A stretch of 64,000 bases of DNA from Companilactobacillus sp. (GCF_022484265.1 NZ_JAKVLR010000001.1:2600001-2664000); one strand, 5' to 3'; counted from the first letter of the stretch, positions 1 through 12,562 are shown. The notes: generated by a model from the sequence alone, not told the origin. Numbers and translations are program-made.

Positions 1-163
1 ATTAGAAATGGATAAACAGTATAAACTAGCATTATTGGATCATTACTTGTTTGTCCCATTTTTCCCAACAATTGAAATCGTTGGCGATAACAAAATAATG
101 TATCCGAAATTCATACGAAATGTATTTTCAGACTACTTAAAAGATAAATATCCACTGAGGTGA
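1..163 (+). CDS. C-terminal end of a probable bifunctional metallophosphatase/5'-nucleotidase
   Basis: An open frame enters from the left edge and ends at TGA 161-163 (54 codons visible). The tail resembles the C-terminal 5'-nucleotidase domain of YunD-like secreted or cytoplasmic nucleotidases (residues reading FVPFFPTIEIVGD, then YPKFIRNVFSDYL). In lactobacilli such a gene commonly precedes yutD and the NagD-type phosphatase, as here, so context supports the call. No catalytic residues are in the window. The stop overlaps the Shine-Dalgarno of the next gene, which suggests one operon. Family assignment is inference from a short tail. Confidence 0.5.
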   Translation, partial: LEMDKQYKLALLDHYLFVPFFPTIEIVGDNKIMYPKFIRNVFSDYLKDKYPLR

Positions 164-167
164 TCAT

Positions 168-860
168 TTGGACAAATCAGAAACAAAAGAACCAAAGATA
201 AACAAGCAGGCGGATGTGTTTTTACTCGAAGATGACTTAGTGGTCATCAATGACACCCAATACCGCTTGATAGAAAACCATGATAATGGTTTTGACAAAG
301 AAAAAATTGAAGAACGCTACAACAATGTTTTAGACAAGTATGACTATATCGTCGGTGATTGGGGATATGATCAGTTACGCTTTAAGGGCTTTTATATAGA
401 TAAGCGAATCGAGAGCAACTTAGATAATAAGATCTCGCATTTGGAAGACTATTTGCTCGAATATTGTAATTTTGGTTGTGCTTATTTTATTTTGGAACGA
501 GTTGACAAATTGCCACTCACTAAACCAAAGCATCATCGCCAAAAACCGAAGAATGCTGCGCATGCCAATGGTAAGAATAACCACAACGTCCATGGAAAAA
601 ATGGTCATAACATGCATAATAAGAAGCAAAATTCGAGTCATCGGACTCATCAAACGCAAAATAAACACGCGACAGCATCGAATAAACCGGAGCATGAATC
701 TAAAAAGTCAACCAACAATAAGCATCCACGTATCCGCAGACGTCGTAGTGAGAATACCAATGCGGCTCCTAAGAAACATCGCAATAATTCAGCAAAGCCT
801 AGGAAGACCAACACGAAGTCAGGATCAAAGACTTTCAAAATTAGAAAAATAGATAAGTGA
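168..860 (+). CDS. yutD: YutD family protein with long basic His/Asn/Lys-rich tail
   Basis: Start is TTG at 168, chosen because GAGGTGA (156-162) lies just upstream and overlaps the previous stop. Residues about 15-105 form the YutD (DUF1027) domain, including the segment YDYIVGDWGYDQLRFKGFY. The function of the family is not established. From about residue 110 to 230 the protein is a low-complexity basic tail with many His, Asn and Lys, probably disordered and nucleic-acid or surface binding; the tail is inference. The gene sits 7 nt ahead of the HAD phosphatase gene, the usual Firmicutes arrangement of yutD beside yutF. Confidence 0.85.
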   Translation: MDKSETKEPKINKQADVFLLEDDLVVINDTQYRLIENHDNGFDKEKIEERYNNVLDKYDYIVGDWGYDQLRFKGFYIDKRIESNLDNKISHLEDYLLEYCNFGCAYFILERVDKLPLTKPKHHRQKPKNAAHANGKNNHNVHGKNGHNMHNKKQNSSHRTHQTQNKHATASNKPEHESKKSTNNKHPRIRRRRSENTNAAPKKHRNNSAKPRKTNTKSGSKTFKIRKIDK

Positions 861-867
861 GATAATA

Positions 868-1650
868 ATGGATAAATACCAAACATATTTAATAGATTTA
901 GATGGAACAATGTATCGAGGCAAGGATAAGATCCCTGAAGCAGCTGATTTTGTAAAACGATTAAATGAAGCCAACGTCGATTACTATTTTTTAACAAACA
1001 ATACTACCAAGACTCCACAACAAGTCGCTGACAATTTGGTCAATAATCATCAAATTACTGCAACTGCTGAACAAGTGATCACACCGTCTTTAGCAACAGC
1101 CGGATACATCAAAAATATGTTTGGCAATGAGATCGAGGACCATTCAGCATATGTTATCGGAGAGTATGGATTAAAGTCTGCAATTTTCAACACCGGAATC
1201 AAGCTCAATGAAGTCACACCTGATGTGGTTATCGTTGGACTTGATTACGATGTGACCTATCACAAATTTGAGGTTGCCACACTGGCAATTAAACGTGGCG
1301 CTAAATTTATTGGAACTAATGCCGATACTAATTTACCTAATGAAAGAGGACTTGTTCCCGGTGCAGGCTCAGTTATTTCATTAGTCGAGACAGCGGTTCA
1401 GCATAAGGCCAAGTATATCGGTAAGCCAGAAGCACAGATCATTGACTTTGCTGCTCAAGCAAAGGGATTTGATCCAGCACAAGCCGTCATGGTTGGTGAC
1501 AACTACAATACTGATATTAAATGCGGATTGAATGCAGGAGTTGAAACTCTGATGGTTTATACAGGCGTAAGTACTCACGAAGATATTGCAAAAGAGACGC
1601 TTAAACCAACCCATGAAGTAGAAAGTTTGGCAGATTGGGATGTCAAATAG
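868..1650 (+). CDS. NagD-type HAD hydrolase (TIGR01457, YutF-like)
   Basis: 260 residues, the normal length for this family. HAD motif I is DLDGT with catalytic Asp10 and Asp12. Motif II is the TNNTT segment near residue 43, the cap region carries IVGLDYDVTY, and the acidic motif III is GDNYNTDI near residue 208. Members are cytoplasmic Mg-dependent phosphatases acting on small phosphorylated metabolites; the substrate cannot be read from sequence. It overlaps the next gene by 11 nt, so the two are translationally linked. Confidence 0.92.
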   Translation: MDKYQTYLIDLDGTMYRGKDKIPEAADFVKRLNEANVDYYFLTNNTTKTPQQVADNLVNNHQITATAEQVITPSLATAGYIKNMFGNEIEDHSAYVIGEYGLKSAIFNTGIKLNEVTPDVVIVGLDYDVTYHKFEVATLAIKRGAKFIGTNADTNLPNERGLVPGAGSVISLVETAVQHKAKYIGKPEAQIIDFAAQAKGFDPAQAVMVGDNYNTDIKCGLNAGVETLMVYTGVSTHEDIAKETLKPTHEVESLADWDVK

Positions 1651-2239
1651 TCAAAGGGATGCTGTCTATACGATTATTTTGGCCTTATTCATTTTTACTT
1701 TTTCAATAACCGTCACGATTTTTGCCAGCTATGCGATTTTTAGATTTGATATTCCACATTATTTTTTAGACCAAGAAGCTAATATGAGTGGTCAGAAATT
1801 AATGCATAATTACAATCAGATGATGAATTACCTGCTTAATCCATTTAGTGGGCAATTCCATTTAGATGATTTCCGTTCATCATATAACGGCAGAGTACAT
1901 TTTGCTGATTGTAAAAAGTTGTTCATGCTCAACTTTAGTGTTTTTATCTTATCTGGAGTTTATGTCTGGTTTAGACGTAAGAAGAGAGCTTACTTTAATC
2001 GGACTTTTCTTTACATCGCAATTGTCGGGATCATTTTGGTTGTTTTGATGGCAATTGACTTTGATGATTTCTTCATTGTCTTTCATAAGATACTGTTCAG
2101 AAATAACGACTGGCTATTTGACCCAGCCTTGGATCCGATCATTAATGTATTACCGGATGAGTTCTTCGTTCAATGCTTTGTGCTATTCTTCATACTGTTC
2201 GAAGGGCTTAATCTGTATAAATTTTTCTCAAAAAAATAA
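1640..2239 (+). CDS. TIGR01906/DUF1461 integral membrane protein
   Basis: 199 residues with about four hydrophobic segments: near 10-32, 98-110, 124-142 and 177-192. The long hydrophilic loop with conserved-looking FRSSYNGRVHFADCKKLF fits the DUF1461 (TIGR01906) family, which is regularly found downstream of the NagD-like phosphatase in lactobacilli. Function is unknown. ATG 1640 lies inside the end of the preceding gene, so coupling is likely. The gene ends at a strong terminator. Confidence 0.85.
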   Translation: MSNSQRDAVYTIILALFIFTFSITVTIFASYAIFRFDIPHYFLDQEANMSGQKLMHNYNQMMNYLLNPFSGQFHLDDFRSSYNGRVHFADCKKLFMLNFSVFILSGVYVWFRRKKRAYFNRTFLYIAIVGIILVVLMAIDFDDFFIVFHKILFRNNDWLFDPALDPIINVLPDEFFVQCFVLFFILFEGLNLYKFFSKK

Positions 2240-2277
2240 GATTGCATCGGATCATTTGATCCAATGCAATCTTTTTT
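2240..2277. terminator. Bidirectional rho-independent terminator
   Basis: Stem GATTGCAT/ATGCAATC (2240-2247 with 2264-2271) plus an inner GGATC/GATCC stem around an ATTT loop, followed by T6 on the plus strand and preceded by an A run. It separates the rightward yutD operon from the leftward DedA gene. Confidence 0.9.
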
Positions 2278-2929
2278 ATTCAACAGGCTTTTTACGATTT
2301 CTAATTGCAGTAATGAAAATTGGAATTACTGAGATAACTACAATTCCAATTATAATGATTGAAAAATGTTCTTGAACTGCAGGGATGTTTCCAAATAGGA
2401 ATCCTGCTAGAGAACATAAGAGCACCCAGAGGAAACCACCAAGTAGATTAAATTTCAAGAATCTACCATAGTGCATTGTTCCGGAACCAGCAACAAAAGG
2501 TACAAAGGTTCTGATCAACGGAATGAATCTTCCGATAGCAATCGTCTTACCACCATGCTTTTTGAAGAAAGCATGTGCCTCATCAAGATGCTCTTTATTT
2601 ATTAGTTTGCTTAAATATTTGTTCCTCGTTGCAAATTCACCGAAATGCTCACCAATTTCGTAGTTCATAGAATCGCCCAAGACCGCAGCGGCCAGAAAGA
2701 CTATGAACAATATCCACGGGATTAGTCCATATTTTGGGTTAGCGGCTAATGCCATGGCTGCGAAAATTAGGGAATCACCTGGTAAGAATGGTAAAATTAC
2801 CACACCAGTTTCGATGAAGATGATCAAGAACAAAATCAAGTATGTCCAAATGCCGAAGTTATTCACGATATTGACCATATGATGATCAATATGAAGAATA
2901 AAGTCGACTAGACTCATTACGTAACTCAA
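2276..2929 (-). CDS. DedA family membrane protein
   Basis: About 218 residues with several membrane segments. Diagnostic DedA/SNARE-associated features are ETGVVILPFLPGDSLIF (the E and PGD motifs) and the later FIPLIRTFVPFVAGSGTMHYGRF segment. DedA proteins act as undecaprenyl-phosphate or phospholipid flippases and in membrane homeostasis; the exact substrate here is unknown. The reading frame extends to a TTG at 2950, but GGAG lies 8 nt before TTG 2929, so 2929 is preferred; ATG 2917 is also possible. An extended -10 (TGTTATAAT on the minus strand, plus 2961-2969) lies just upstream. Confidence 0.93.
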   Translation of the reverse strand: MSYVMSLVDFILHIDHHMVNIVNNFGIWTYLILFLIIFIETGVVILPFLPGDSLIFAAMALAANPKYGLIPWILFIVFLAAAVLGDSMNYEIGEHFGEFATRNKYLSKLINKEHLDEAHAFFKKHGGKTIAIGRFIPLIRTFVPFVAGSGTMHYGRFLKFNLLGGFLWVLLCSLAGFLFGNIPAVQEHFSIIIIGIVVISVIPIFITAIRNRKKPVE

Positions 2930-3014
2930 TTCATCAACTCCAATATTCAAATTAAACTTAATTATAACAGGTTACCTTAAAATAACTTTAAATCTAACCC
3001 TTTTTTTAAAATAA

Positions 3015-4004
3015 TTATTTGAACATTGATGTGCTGTGTTCAAAATAGTCTTTGTCTGGATACAGGTTTCGCAATGCCCGAGTGACGGCCATAGGTCCTT
3101 CAGCAAAGGCAGTTGCAATTAATTGAAGTTTTCCAGGATAAGTTGCGATATCTCCAATTGCAAAAACGTTTGGCAGATTTGTTTCCATTTGTTGCGTGAC
3201 TTTAATGAAGGGACCTTCAAGTTCGAGATTCCAGTCTCTTAAAATCTTTGAATCAGATATAAAGCCGTAGTTGACCAGCAGCTTATCGATAGTAATGGTT
3301 TTTTCATCATCGGATTTGATTTTTTTAAGTAAAACATCTATCTTACTATCATCAAGGTCATTGAAGGTGACGTCTTTAATAATATAGGGGTTGAGTTGTT
3401 CAACAGATGATGCATTTAGAGTATCGACACTTGATTCCATAGCACGATACTTGTTACGACGATGAATGATCGAAGTGTTATTAGCAATTTCATTCAAATG
3501 GATTGCCCAATCGACTGCGGAATCTCCACCACCAGCAACGGCCACATCTTTGTTTTTAAAATCATTTAGATCATTTACAAAGTAAGATAGGTTATTATCT
3601 TCAATAGCAGGATCGTAATCAAAAGTTAGCTTACGAGGCTTGAAAGCACCGTTTCCGATGGCAATGATAATTGCTTTTGTGACTATTTCTTCCTTATTAG
3701 TGGAAATTTTCCAAACATCGTCTGTATGTTCAATATCAGTTACAGATGTTCCTAGATATTCATCTACTGAAATAAAGCTCAATTGATTAGTTAATTGATC
3801 AACTAGTTCAGTTCCGGATACTTTTGGTAAACCAGCCACGTCGTAGATCTCTTTTTGAGCATAAAGAGTTTGAGGTTGGCCACCTAAGTTAGGTAAACTT
3901 TCTATTAGAGCAACGTTTAGTTTTCTTAATGATGCGTAGTAAGCTGCAAACATTCCTGCAGGTCCGCCACCAATGATTGCAATGTCGTATGTTTTGTCAT
4001 TCAT
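3015..4004 (-). CDS. Ferredoxin/flavodoxin-NADP+ reductase, YumC type
   Basis: Thioredoxin-reductase-like flavoprotein of about 330 residues. GGGPAG near the N terminus binds FAD, AVAGGGDSAVDWA near the middle binds NADPH, and FAIGDIATYPG near the C terminus is the second FAD motif. There is no CxxC redox pair, which separates it from thioredoxin reductase and fits YumC-type ferredoxin/flavodoxin reductases. ATG 4004 is preferred over 4019 because GGTG lies 9 nt upstream of it. Single gene, divergent from the S1 protein gene; 77 nt separate the two starts. Confidence 0.93.
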   Translation of the reverse strand: MNDKTYDIAIIGGGPAGMFAAYYASLRKLNVALIESLPNLGGQPQTLYAQKEIYDVAGLPKVSGTELVDQLTNQLSFISVDEYLGTSVTDIEHTDDVWKISTNKEEIVTKAIIIAIGNGAFKPRKLTFDYDPAIEDNNLSYFVNDLNDFKNKDVAVAGGGDSAVDWAIHLNEIANNTSIIHRRNKYRAMESSVDTLNASSVEQLNPYIIKDVTFNDLDDSKIDVLLKKIKSDDEKTITIDKLLVNYGFISDSKILRDWNLELEGPFIKVTQQMETNLPNVFAIGDIATYPGKLQLIATAFAEGPMAVTRALRNLYPDKDYFEHSTSMFK

Positions 4005-4081
4005 ATTATGTTTCACCATTTTCTAATTTAGTATAGGAATATTGTTACACAACTTAATGTAAAAGATAAAGGAGATAGAAA

Positions 4082-4444
4082 ATGAAAATAGGAGATAAGC
4101 TTTCAGGTAAGATATCAGGTATTCAACCTTATGGCGTTTTCGTTAATCTTGAAAATGGTTCTCAAGGCTTAGTTCATATTTCAGAATTGAAGAACGGTTT
4201 TGTATCCGGCATTGAAAATGAGTATAAGGTAGGAGATCAAGTAGAAGTAATAGTATTGGATATAGACGAGTATGACGGCAATGTAAGTCTTTCAATGAGA
4301 GCCTTGCAAAGCAGAAAACTTGGTAGACCAATCTTGCATAAACACTTCTGGACTAACTACAAAGATGAGATAGGTTACGCAACAATTAAGGATAATAAAT
4401 CCAAGTGGGTAAGGGATGCAATGAAGATCATAAACGGTAAATAA
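4082..4444 (+). CDS. S1-domain RNA-binding protein (CvfD/GSP13/YugI type)
   Basis: 120 residues; residues 1-75 are an S1 OB-fold (GDKLSGKISGIQPYGVFVNL, then QGLVHISEL and VGDQVEVIVLDID). The rest is a short charged tail with GYATIKDNKSKWV. Family members bind ribosomes or mRNA and act in stress and post-transcriptional regulation. AAAGGAG lies 8 nt before ATG. It stands alone between a divergent reductase gene and the rRNA promoters. Confidence 0.9.
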   Translation: MKIGDKLSGKISGIQPYGVFVNLENGSQGLVHISELKNGFVSGIENEYKVGDQVEVIVLDIDEYDGNVSLSMRALQSRKLGRPILHKHFWTNYKDEIGYATIKDNKSKWVRDAMKIINGK

Positions 4445-4473
4445 CAAAAATTGCATTTTTTTGTAAAAAAGAC

Positions 4474-4502
4474 TTGCAACGGTTAATGTCTATTGGTAAG
4501 AT
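4474..4502 (+). promoter_or_regulatory. rRNA promoter P1
   Basis: -35 TTGCAA (4474-4479), 17-nt spacer, -10 TAAGAT (4497-4502). First of three promoter-like elements in the 450-nt leader between the S1 gene and 16S; the leader has no plausible gene. Confidence 0.75.
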
Positions 4503-4588
4503 ATTATTTGTTGTCACGAGAGAGCAACAACGTCAAGCCTAGCAAGCGAAAGCAAGCTTTACGAGATGAAAATTATTTTAAAAAGTTG

Positions 4589-4617
4589 TTGACATTGAGT
4601 TAGCAATTCGATAAGAT
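4589..4617 (+). promoter_or_regulatory. rRNA promoter P2
   Basis: -35 TTGACA (4589-4594), 17-nt spacer, -10 TAAGAT (4612-4617). The block ATTTTAAAAAGTTGTTGACA that covers its -35 recurs exactly at P3, with an A/T-rich upstream stretch resembling an UP element. Confidence 0.85.
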
Positions 4618-4697
4618 AATTAAGTTGCTCGATGAGATGCAACGACAACGAGATGAATTATTCATCAAGTTGCTAGGAAATTTATTTTAAAAAGTTG

Positions 4698-4727
4698 TTG
4701 ACAAGATAGTCAACGACATGATAAAAT
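4698..4727 (+). promoter_or_regulatory. rRNA promoter P3
   Basis: -35 TTGACA (4698-4703), 18-nt spacer, -10 TAAAAT (4722-4727). Closest promoter to 16S, about 165 nt upstream. It shares the ATTTTAAAAAGTTGTTGACA block with P2. Confidence 0.8.
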
Positions 4728-4893
4728 AAATAAGTCGCTTATTAAACTCTTAACTGAGCAAGATAAGAAGTAGACCTTTGAAAACTGAACAAAGTTTTAA
4801 CGCAAATTGTGTAGGCCTTAAGAGATTAAGGTAAACAAAGCAATAAATAACGAAGTCAGTTCGTTAGTAATAATAAATGAGTCACAAACAATC

Positions 4894-6477
<1,584 letters not shown>

Positions 6478-6553
6478 GGTACTTAGGTACCACGGAATAC
6501 ACAAGTTAAAACTTTGTTTAGTTTTGAGAGGTCTACTCTCGACAAGGCTTATT

Positions 6554-6628
<75 letters not shown>

Positions 6629-6659
6629 TAAAGAATGAAAACATAATATAAAGCACCAT

Positions 6660-6732
6660 GGGGGTTTAGCTCAGCTGGGAGAGCACCTGCTTTGCAAGCA
6701 GGAGGTCATCGGTTCGATCCCGTTAACCTCCA
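6660..6732 (+). tRNA. tRNA-Ala (TGC), 16S-23S spacer
   Basis: Acceptor GGGGGTT/AACCTCC with one G-T pair, anticodon TGC in TTTGCAA, T loop TTCGATC. Standard spacer partner of tRNA-Ile. Confidence 0.97.
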
Positions 6733-6869
6733 TCGGTGGAAATTTCTGACAGAAGTTTCCACCACCTCGTACCTTGAAAACTGGATATTAAGAAATAATG
6801 AATTAGAGAAACACCGAAAACTGCGGACAGAGTAAAATCTGTCAAAAAAGAATTACCTTTGTAATTTAA

Positions 6870-9786
<2,917 letters not shown>

Positions 9787-9862
9787 CAGTCAGCAGTAAG
9801 TAAGAGTTTGTTTAATCATTATAATTAATATCTAGTTTTGAAGGTACGAGGGAACACCAAAG

Positions 9863-9979
9863 TGTGGTGGCGATAGCAAGAAGGATACACCTGTTCCCAT
9901 GCCGAACACAGAAGTTAAGCTTCTTCACGCCGAAAGTAGTTGGTGGGAAACTACCCGCGAGGATAGGTAGTTGCCACGC
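9863..9979 (+). rRNA. rrf: 5S ribosomal RNA
   Basis: 117 nt from TGTGGTGGCGATAGC to GTTGCCACGC, whose ends pair. Contains the conserved CCCATGCCGAACACAGAAG. Lies 76 nt after 23S and 11 nt before the first tRNA of the downstream cluster. Confidence 0.97.
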
Positions 9980-9990
9980 TTGGTAAATAT

Positions 9991-10063
9991 GGAGGATTAG
10001 CTCAGCTGGGAGAGCATCTGCCTTACAAGCAGGAGGTCACAGGTTCGATCCCTGTATCCTCCA
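9991..10063 (+). tRNA. tRNA-Val (TAC)
   Basis: Cloverleaf; anticodon TAC in CTTACAA; acceptor GGAGGAT/ATCCTCC. First of 27 tRNAs after 5S. Confidence 0.97.
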
Positions 10064-10071
10064 TCCATATT

Positions 10072-10144
10072 GAGTCGTTAGCTCAGTCGGTAGAGCATCT
10101 GACTTTTAATCAGAGGGTCGACAGTTCGAACCTGTCACGACTCA
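10072..10144 (+). tRNA. tRNA-Lys (TTT)
   Basis: Anticodon TTT in CTTTTAA; acceptor GAGTCGT/ACGACTC; T loop TTCGAAC. Confidence 0.97.
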
Positions 10145-10165
10145 TTTGCAACAAATACACACCAT

Positions 10166-10248
10166 GCGGGTGTGGCGGAATTGGCAGACGCGCTAGATTT
10201 AGGTTCTAGTGTCCAATGGACATGAAGGTTCAAGTCCTTTCACCCGTA
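10166..10248 (+). tRNA. tRNA-Leu (TAG)
   Basis: Class II tRNA with long variable arm; anticodon TAG in TTTAGGT; acceptor GCGGGTG/CACCCGT. Confidence 0.96.
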
Positions 10249-10306
10249 TTGCAATGACGTGTTGCGAATGTTCACATATAAATATTGCATAATTATAGTT
10301 AATTAT

Positions 10307-10379
10307 GCCGACTTAGCTCAGTTGGCAGAGCATCTGTCTTGTAAACAGGGGGTCGGAAGTTCGAATCTTCTAGTCGGCA
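10307..10379 (+). tRNA. tRNA-Thr (TGT)
   Basis: Anticodon TGT in CTTGTAA; acceptor GCCGACT/AGTCGGC. Confidence 0.97.
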
Positions 10380-10383
10380 TTTT

Positions 10384-10455
10384 GCGGAAGTAGTTCAGTG
10401 GTAGAACATCACCTTGCCATGGTGGGGGTCGCGGGTTCGAATCCCGTCTTCCGCT
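10384..10455 (+). tRNA. tRNA-Gly (GCC)
   Basis: Anticodon GCC in TTGCCAT; acceptor GCGGAAG/CTTCCGC; only 4 nt after tRNA-Thr. Confidence 0.96.
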
Positions 10456-10470
10456 TTCACTATAGATTAT

Positions 10471-10556
10471 GCCGGGGTGGCGGAACTGGCAGACGCACAG
10501 GACTTAAAATCCTGCGGTAAGTGATTACCGTACCGGTTCGATTCCGGTCCTCGGCA
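10471..10556 (+). tRNA. tRNA-Leu (TAA)
   Basis: Class II tRNA; anticodon TAA in CTTAAAA; long variable arm GCGGTAAGTGATTACCGT; acceptor GCCGGGG/TCCTCGGC region. Confidence 0.96.
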
Positions 10557-10569
10557 CTATAGTGAATAT

Positions 10570-10643
10570 GCACCCATAGCGCAATTGGATAGAGTGTCTG
10601 ACTACGAATCAGAAGGTTGTAGGTTCGACTCCTACTGGGTGCA
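10570..10643 (+). tRNA. tRNA-Arg (ACG)
   Basis: Anticodon ACG in CTACGAA (A34 expected to be deaminated to inosine); acceptor GCACCCA/TGGGTGC. Confidence 0.97.
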
Positions 10644-10653
10644 TTGTTTTATC

Positions 10654-10728
10654 TCGGGAAGTGGCTCAGCTTGGTAGAGCACCTGGTTTGGGACCAGGGG
10701 GTCGCAGGTTCGAATCCTGTCTTCCCGA
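10654..10728 (+). tRNA. tRNA-Pro (TGG)
   Basis: Anticodon TGG in TTTGGGA; acceptor CGGGAAG/CTTCCCG. Confidence 0.97.
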
Positions 10729-10766
10729 TAGCAATCGCAATAGATTGTTTTGTTTTAAAGTTTTTT

Positions 10767-10840
10767 GGCGGTGTAGCTCAGCTGGCTAGAGCGTCCGGTT
10801 CATACCCGGGAGGTCGGGGGTTCGATCCCCTTCGCCGCTA
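10767..10840 (+). tRNA. tRNA-Met (CAT), elongator
   Basis: Anticodon CAT in TTCATAC; body matches the Bacillus-type elongator Met tRNA (GGCGGTGTAGCTCAGC start). First acceptor pair is G-T. Confidence 0.88.
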
Positions 10841-10848
10841 TTTATTCC

Positions 10849-10922
10849 GGACCTTTAGCTCAGCTGGTTAGAGCAAACGGCTCATAACCGTTCGGTCGTA
10901 GGTTCGAATCCTACAAGGTCCA
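10849..10922 (+). tRNA. tRNA with CAT anticodon, probably tRNA-Ile2 (lysidine type)
   Basis: Anticodon CAT in CTCATAA, acceptor GGACCTT/AAGGTCC. The body (GGACCTTTAGCTCAGC and CGGCTCATAACCG) resembles the B. subtilis Ile tRNA whose CAT is converted by TilS to read ATA. Its place directly after tRNA-Met also matches the Bacillus operon order. A simple Met call would be the alternative. Confidence 0.75.
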
Positions 10923-10972
10923 TCAAGGTCCATGTAGGAATAGAATTACATTAATCATCATATTATTATTAT

Positions 10973-11046
<74 letters not shown>

Positions 11047-11059
11047 TTATTATTGATAT

Positions 11060-11133
11060 GGTTCCTTGGTCTAGTCGGTTAGGACGCCTGCCTGTCACGC
11101 AGGAGATCGCGGGTTCGATTCCCGCAGGGACCG
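11060..11133 (+). tRNA. tRNA-Asp (GTC), copy 1
   Basis: Anticodon GTC in CTGTCAC; acceptor GGTTCCT/AGGGACC. Identical copy at 11818. Confidence 0.97.
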
Positions 11134-11141
11134 TAGTAATT

Positions 11142-11214
11142 GGCTCGGTAGCTCAGTTGGTAGAGCAATGGATTGAAGCTCCATGTGTCGGCGGTTCGAT
11201 TCCGTCCCGCGCCA
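11142..11214 (+). tRNA. tRNA-Phe (GAA), copy 1
   Basis: Anticodon GAA in TTGAAGC; acceptor begins GGCTCGG. Identical copy at 11897. Confidence 0.97.
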
Positions 11215-11224
11215 TGAATTACAT

Positions 11225-11295
11225 GCGGGTGTAGTTTAGTGGTAAAACGACAGCCTTCCAAGCTGTAGTCGCGAGTCCGATTCTCGTCACCCGCT
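11225..11295 (+). tRNA. tRNA-Gly (TCC)
   Basis: Anticodon TCC in CTTCCAA; acceptor GCGGGTG/CACCCGC. Confidence 0.97.
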
Positions 11296-11310
11296 TTTGC
11301 CACTTGTTAT

Positions 11311-11385
<75 letters not shown>

Positions 11386-11393
11386 CTAAATTT

Positions 11394-11481
11394 GGAGAAG
11401 TACTCAAGTGGCTGAAGAGGCGCCCCTGCTAAGGGTGTAGGTCGCGTAAGCGGCGCGAGGGTTCAAATCCCTCCTTCTCCG
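11394..11481 (+). tRNA. tRNA-Ser (GCT)
   Basis: Class II; anticodon GCT in CTGCTAA; long variable arm; acceptor GGAGAAG/CTTCTCC. Confidence 0.97.
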
Positions 11482-11490
11482 TTTTTATAT

Positions 11491-11562
11491 GACCCCTTGG
11501 TCAAGTGGTTAAGACACCGCCCTTTCACGGCGGTAACATGGGTTCAAATCCCGTAGGGGTCA
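11491..11562 (+). tRNA. tRNA-Glu (TTC)
   Basis: Anticodon TTC in CTTTCAC; acceptor GACCCCT/AGGGGTC. Confidence 0.97.
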
Positions 11563-11608
11563 TTGATACATTTTGTATCAACTTTATATTATGTTACGAT
11601 TTAAGCAT

Positions 11609-11698
11609 GGAGGATTACCCAAGTCCGGCTTAAGGGAACGGTCTTGAAAACCGTCAGGTCGCGAAAGCGGCGCGTGGGTTCGAATCCCACATCCTCCT
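11609..11698 (+). tRNA. tRNA-Ser (TGA)
   Basis: Class II; anticodon TGA in CTTGAAA; acceptor GGAGGAT/ATCCTCC. Confidence 0.97.
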
Positions 11699-11719
11699 TA
11701 CAAATTCATTTTTTATTAT

Positions 11720-11793
<74 letters not shown>

Positions 11794-11817
11794 TTTGTTT
11801 TGTAGTTTTAAAAGTTT

Positions 11818-11891
11818 GGTTCCTTGGTCTAGTCGGTTAGGACGCCTGCCTGTCACGCAGGAGATCGCGGGTTCGATTCCCGCAGGGACCG
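11818..11891 (+). tRNA. tRNA-Asp (GTC), copy 2
   Basis: Identical to the tRNA at 11060. Confidence 0.97.
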
Positions 11892-11896
11892 TTAAT

Positions 11897-11969
11897 GGCT
11901 CGGTAGCTCAGTTGGTAGAGCAATGGATTGAAGCTCCATGTGTCGGCGGTTCGATTCCGTCCCGCGCCA
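11897..11969 (+). tRNA. tRNA-Phe (GAA), copy 2
   Basis: Identical to the tRNA at 11142. Confidence 0.97.
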
Positions 11970-11974
11970 TTTTT

Positions 11975-12057
11975 GGAGGGGTAGCGAAGTCTGGCTAAAC
12001 GCGGCGGACTGTAAATCCGCTCCTTCGGGTTCGGTGGTTCGAATCCACTCCCCTCCA
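11975..12057 (+). tRNA. tRNA-Tyr (GTA)
   Basis: Class II; anticodon GTA in CTGTAAA; acceptor GGAGGGG/CCCCTCC. Confidence 0.97.
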
Positions 12058-12062
12058 TAAAT

Positions 12063-12133
12063 AGGGATATAGTTTAATGGTAGAACTATGGTCTCCAAAA
12101 CCATCAGTGTGGGTTCAACTCCTACTATCCCTG
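12063..12133 (+). tRNA. tRNA-Trp (CCA)
   Basis: Anticodon CCA in CTCCAAA; acceptor AGGGATA/TATCCCT. Confidence 0.97.
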
Positions 12134-12159
12134 TTTACCAGGATTTACATTTTTATTAT

Positions 12160-12234
12160 GGCGGTATTGGTGAAGTGGTTAACACACCGGTTTGTGGCAC
12201 CGGCACACGTGGGTTCGACTCCCACATACCGCCC
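12160..12234 (+). tRNA. tRNA-His (GTG)
   Basis: Anticodon GTG in TTGTGGC; the extra 5' G (12160) that marks tRNA-His is encoded. Confidence 0.96.
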
Positions 12235-12241
12235 TTGTTAT

Positions 12242-12313
12242 TGGGTTATAGCCAAGCGGTAAGGCAATGGACTTTGACTCCATCATGCGCTGGTTCGAAT
12301 CCAGCTAACCCAA
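12242..12313 (+). tRNA. tRNA-Gln (TTG)
   Basis: Anticodon TTG in CTTTGAC; acceptor TGGGTTA/TAACCCA. Confidence 0.97.
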
Positions 12314-12332
12314 TTGATTCATAATTGAATAT

Positions 12333-12403
<71 letters not shown>

Positions 12404-12438
12404 TTGGCTTATGCCTAAGTACTCAATGTTTATATCAT

Positions 12439-12523
12439 GCCGGTGTGGCGGAATTGGCAGACGCGCGGGATTCAAAATCCCGTTCCTGTATAAGGAGTAT
12501 CGGTTCGACCCCGATCACCGGTA
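12439..12523 (+). tRNA. tRNA-Leu (CAA), prophage integration target
   Basis: Class II; anticodon CAA in TTCAAAA; acceptor GCCGGTG/CACCGGT. Last tRNA of the rrn operon. Its 3' end from the T loop onward is repeated at 55641-55662, so the prophage integrated here and left the gene intact. Confidence 0.97.
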
Positions 12524-12525
12524 TA
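12504..12525 (+). repeat. attL core
   Basis: 22-nt direct repeat, identical to 55641-55662, running from TTCGACC in the tRNA-Leu T loop through CACCGGTATA just past the acceptor. Bases on either side differ between the two copies (G versus T before, G versus A after), which fixes the core. Confidence 0.95.
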
Positions 12526-12562
12526 GAAACTTTAATCAAACCGACTGTAAAGCCAAAACAGT

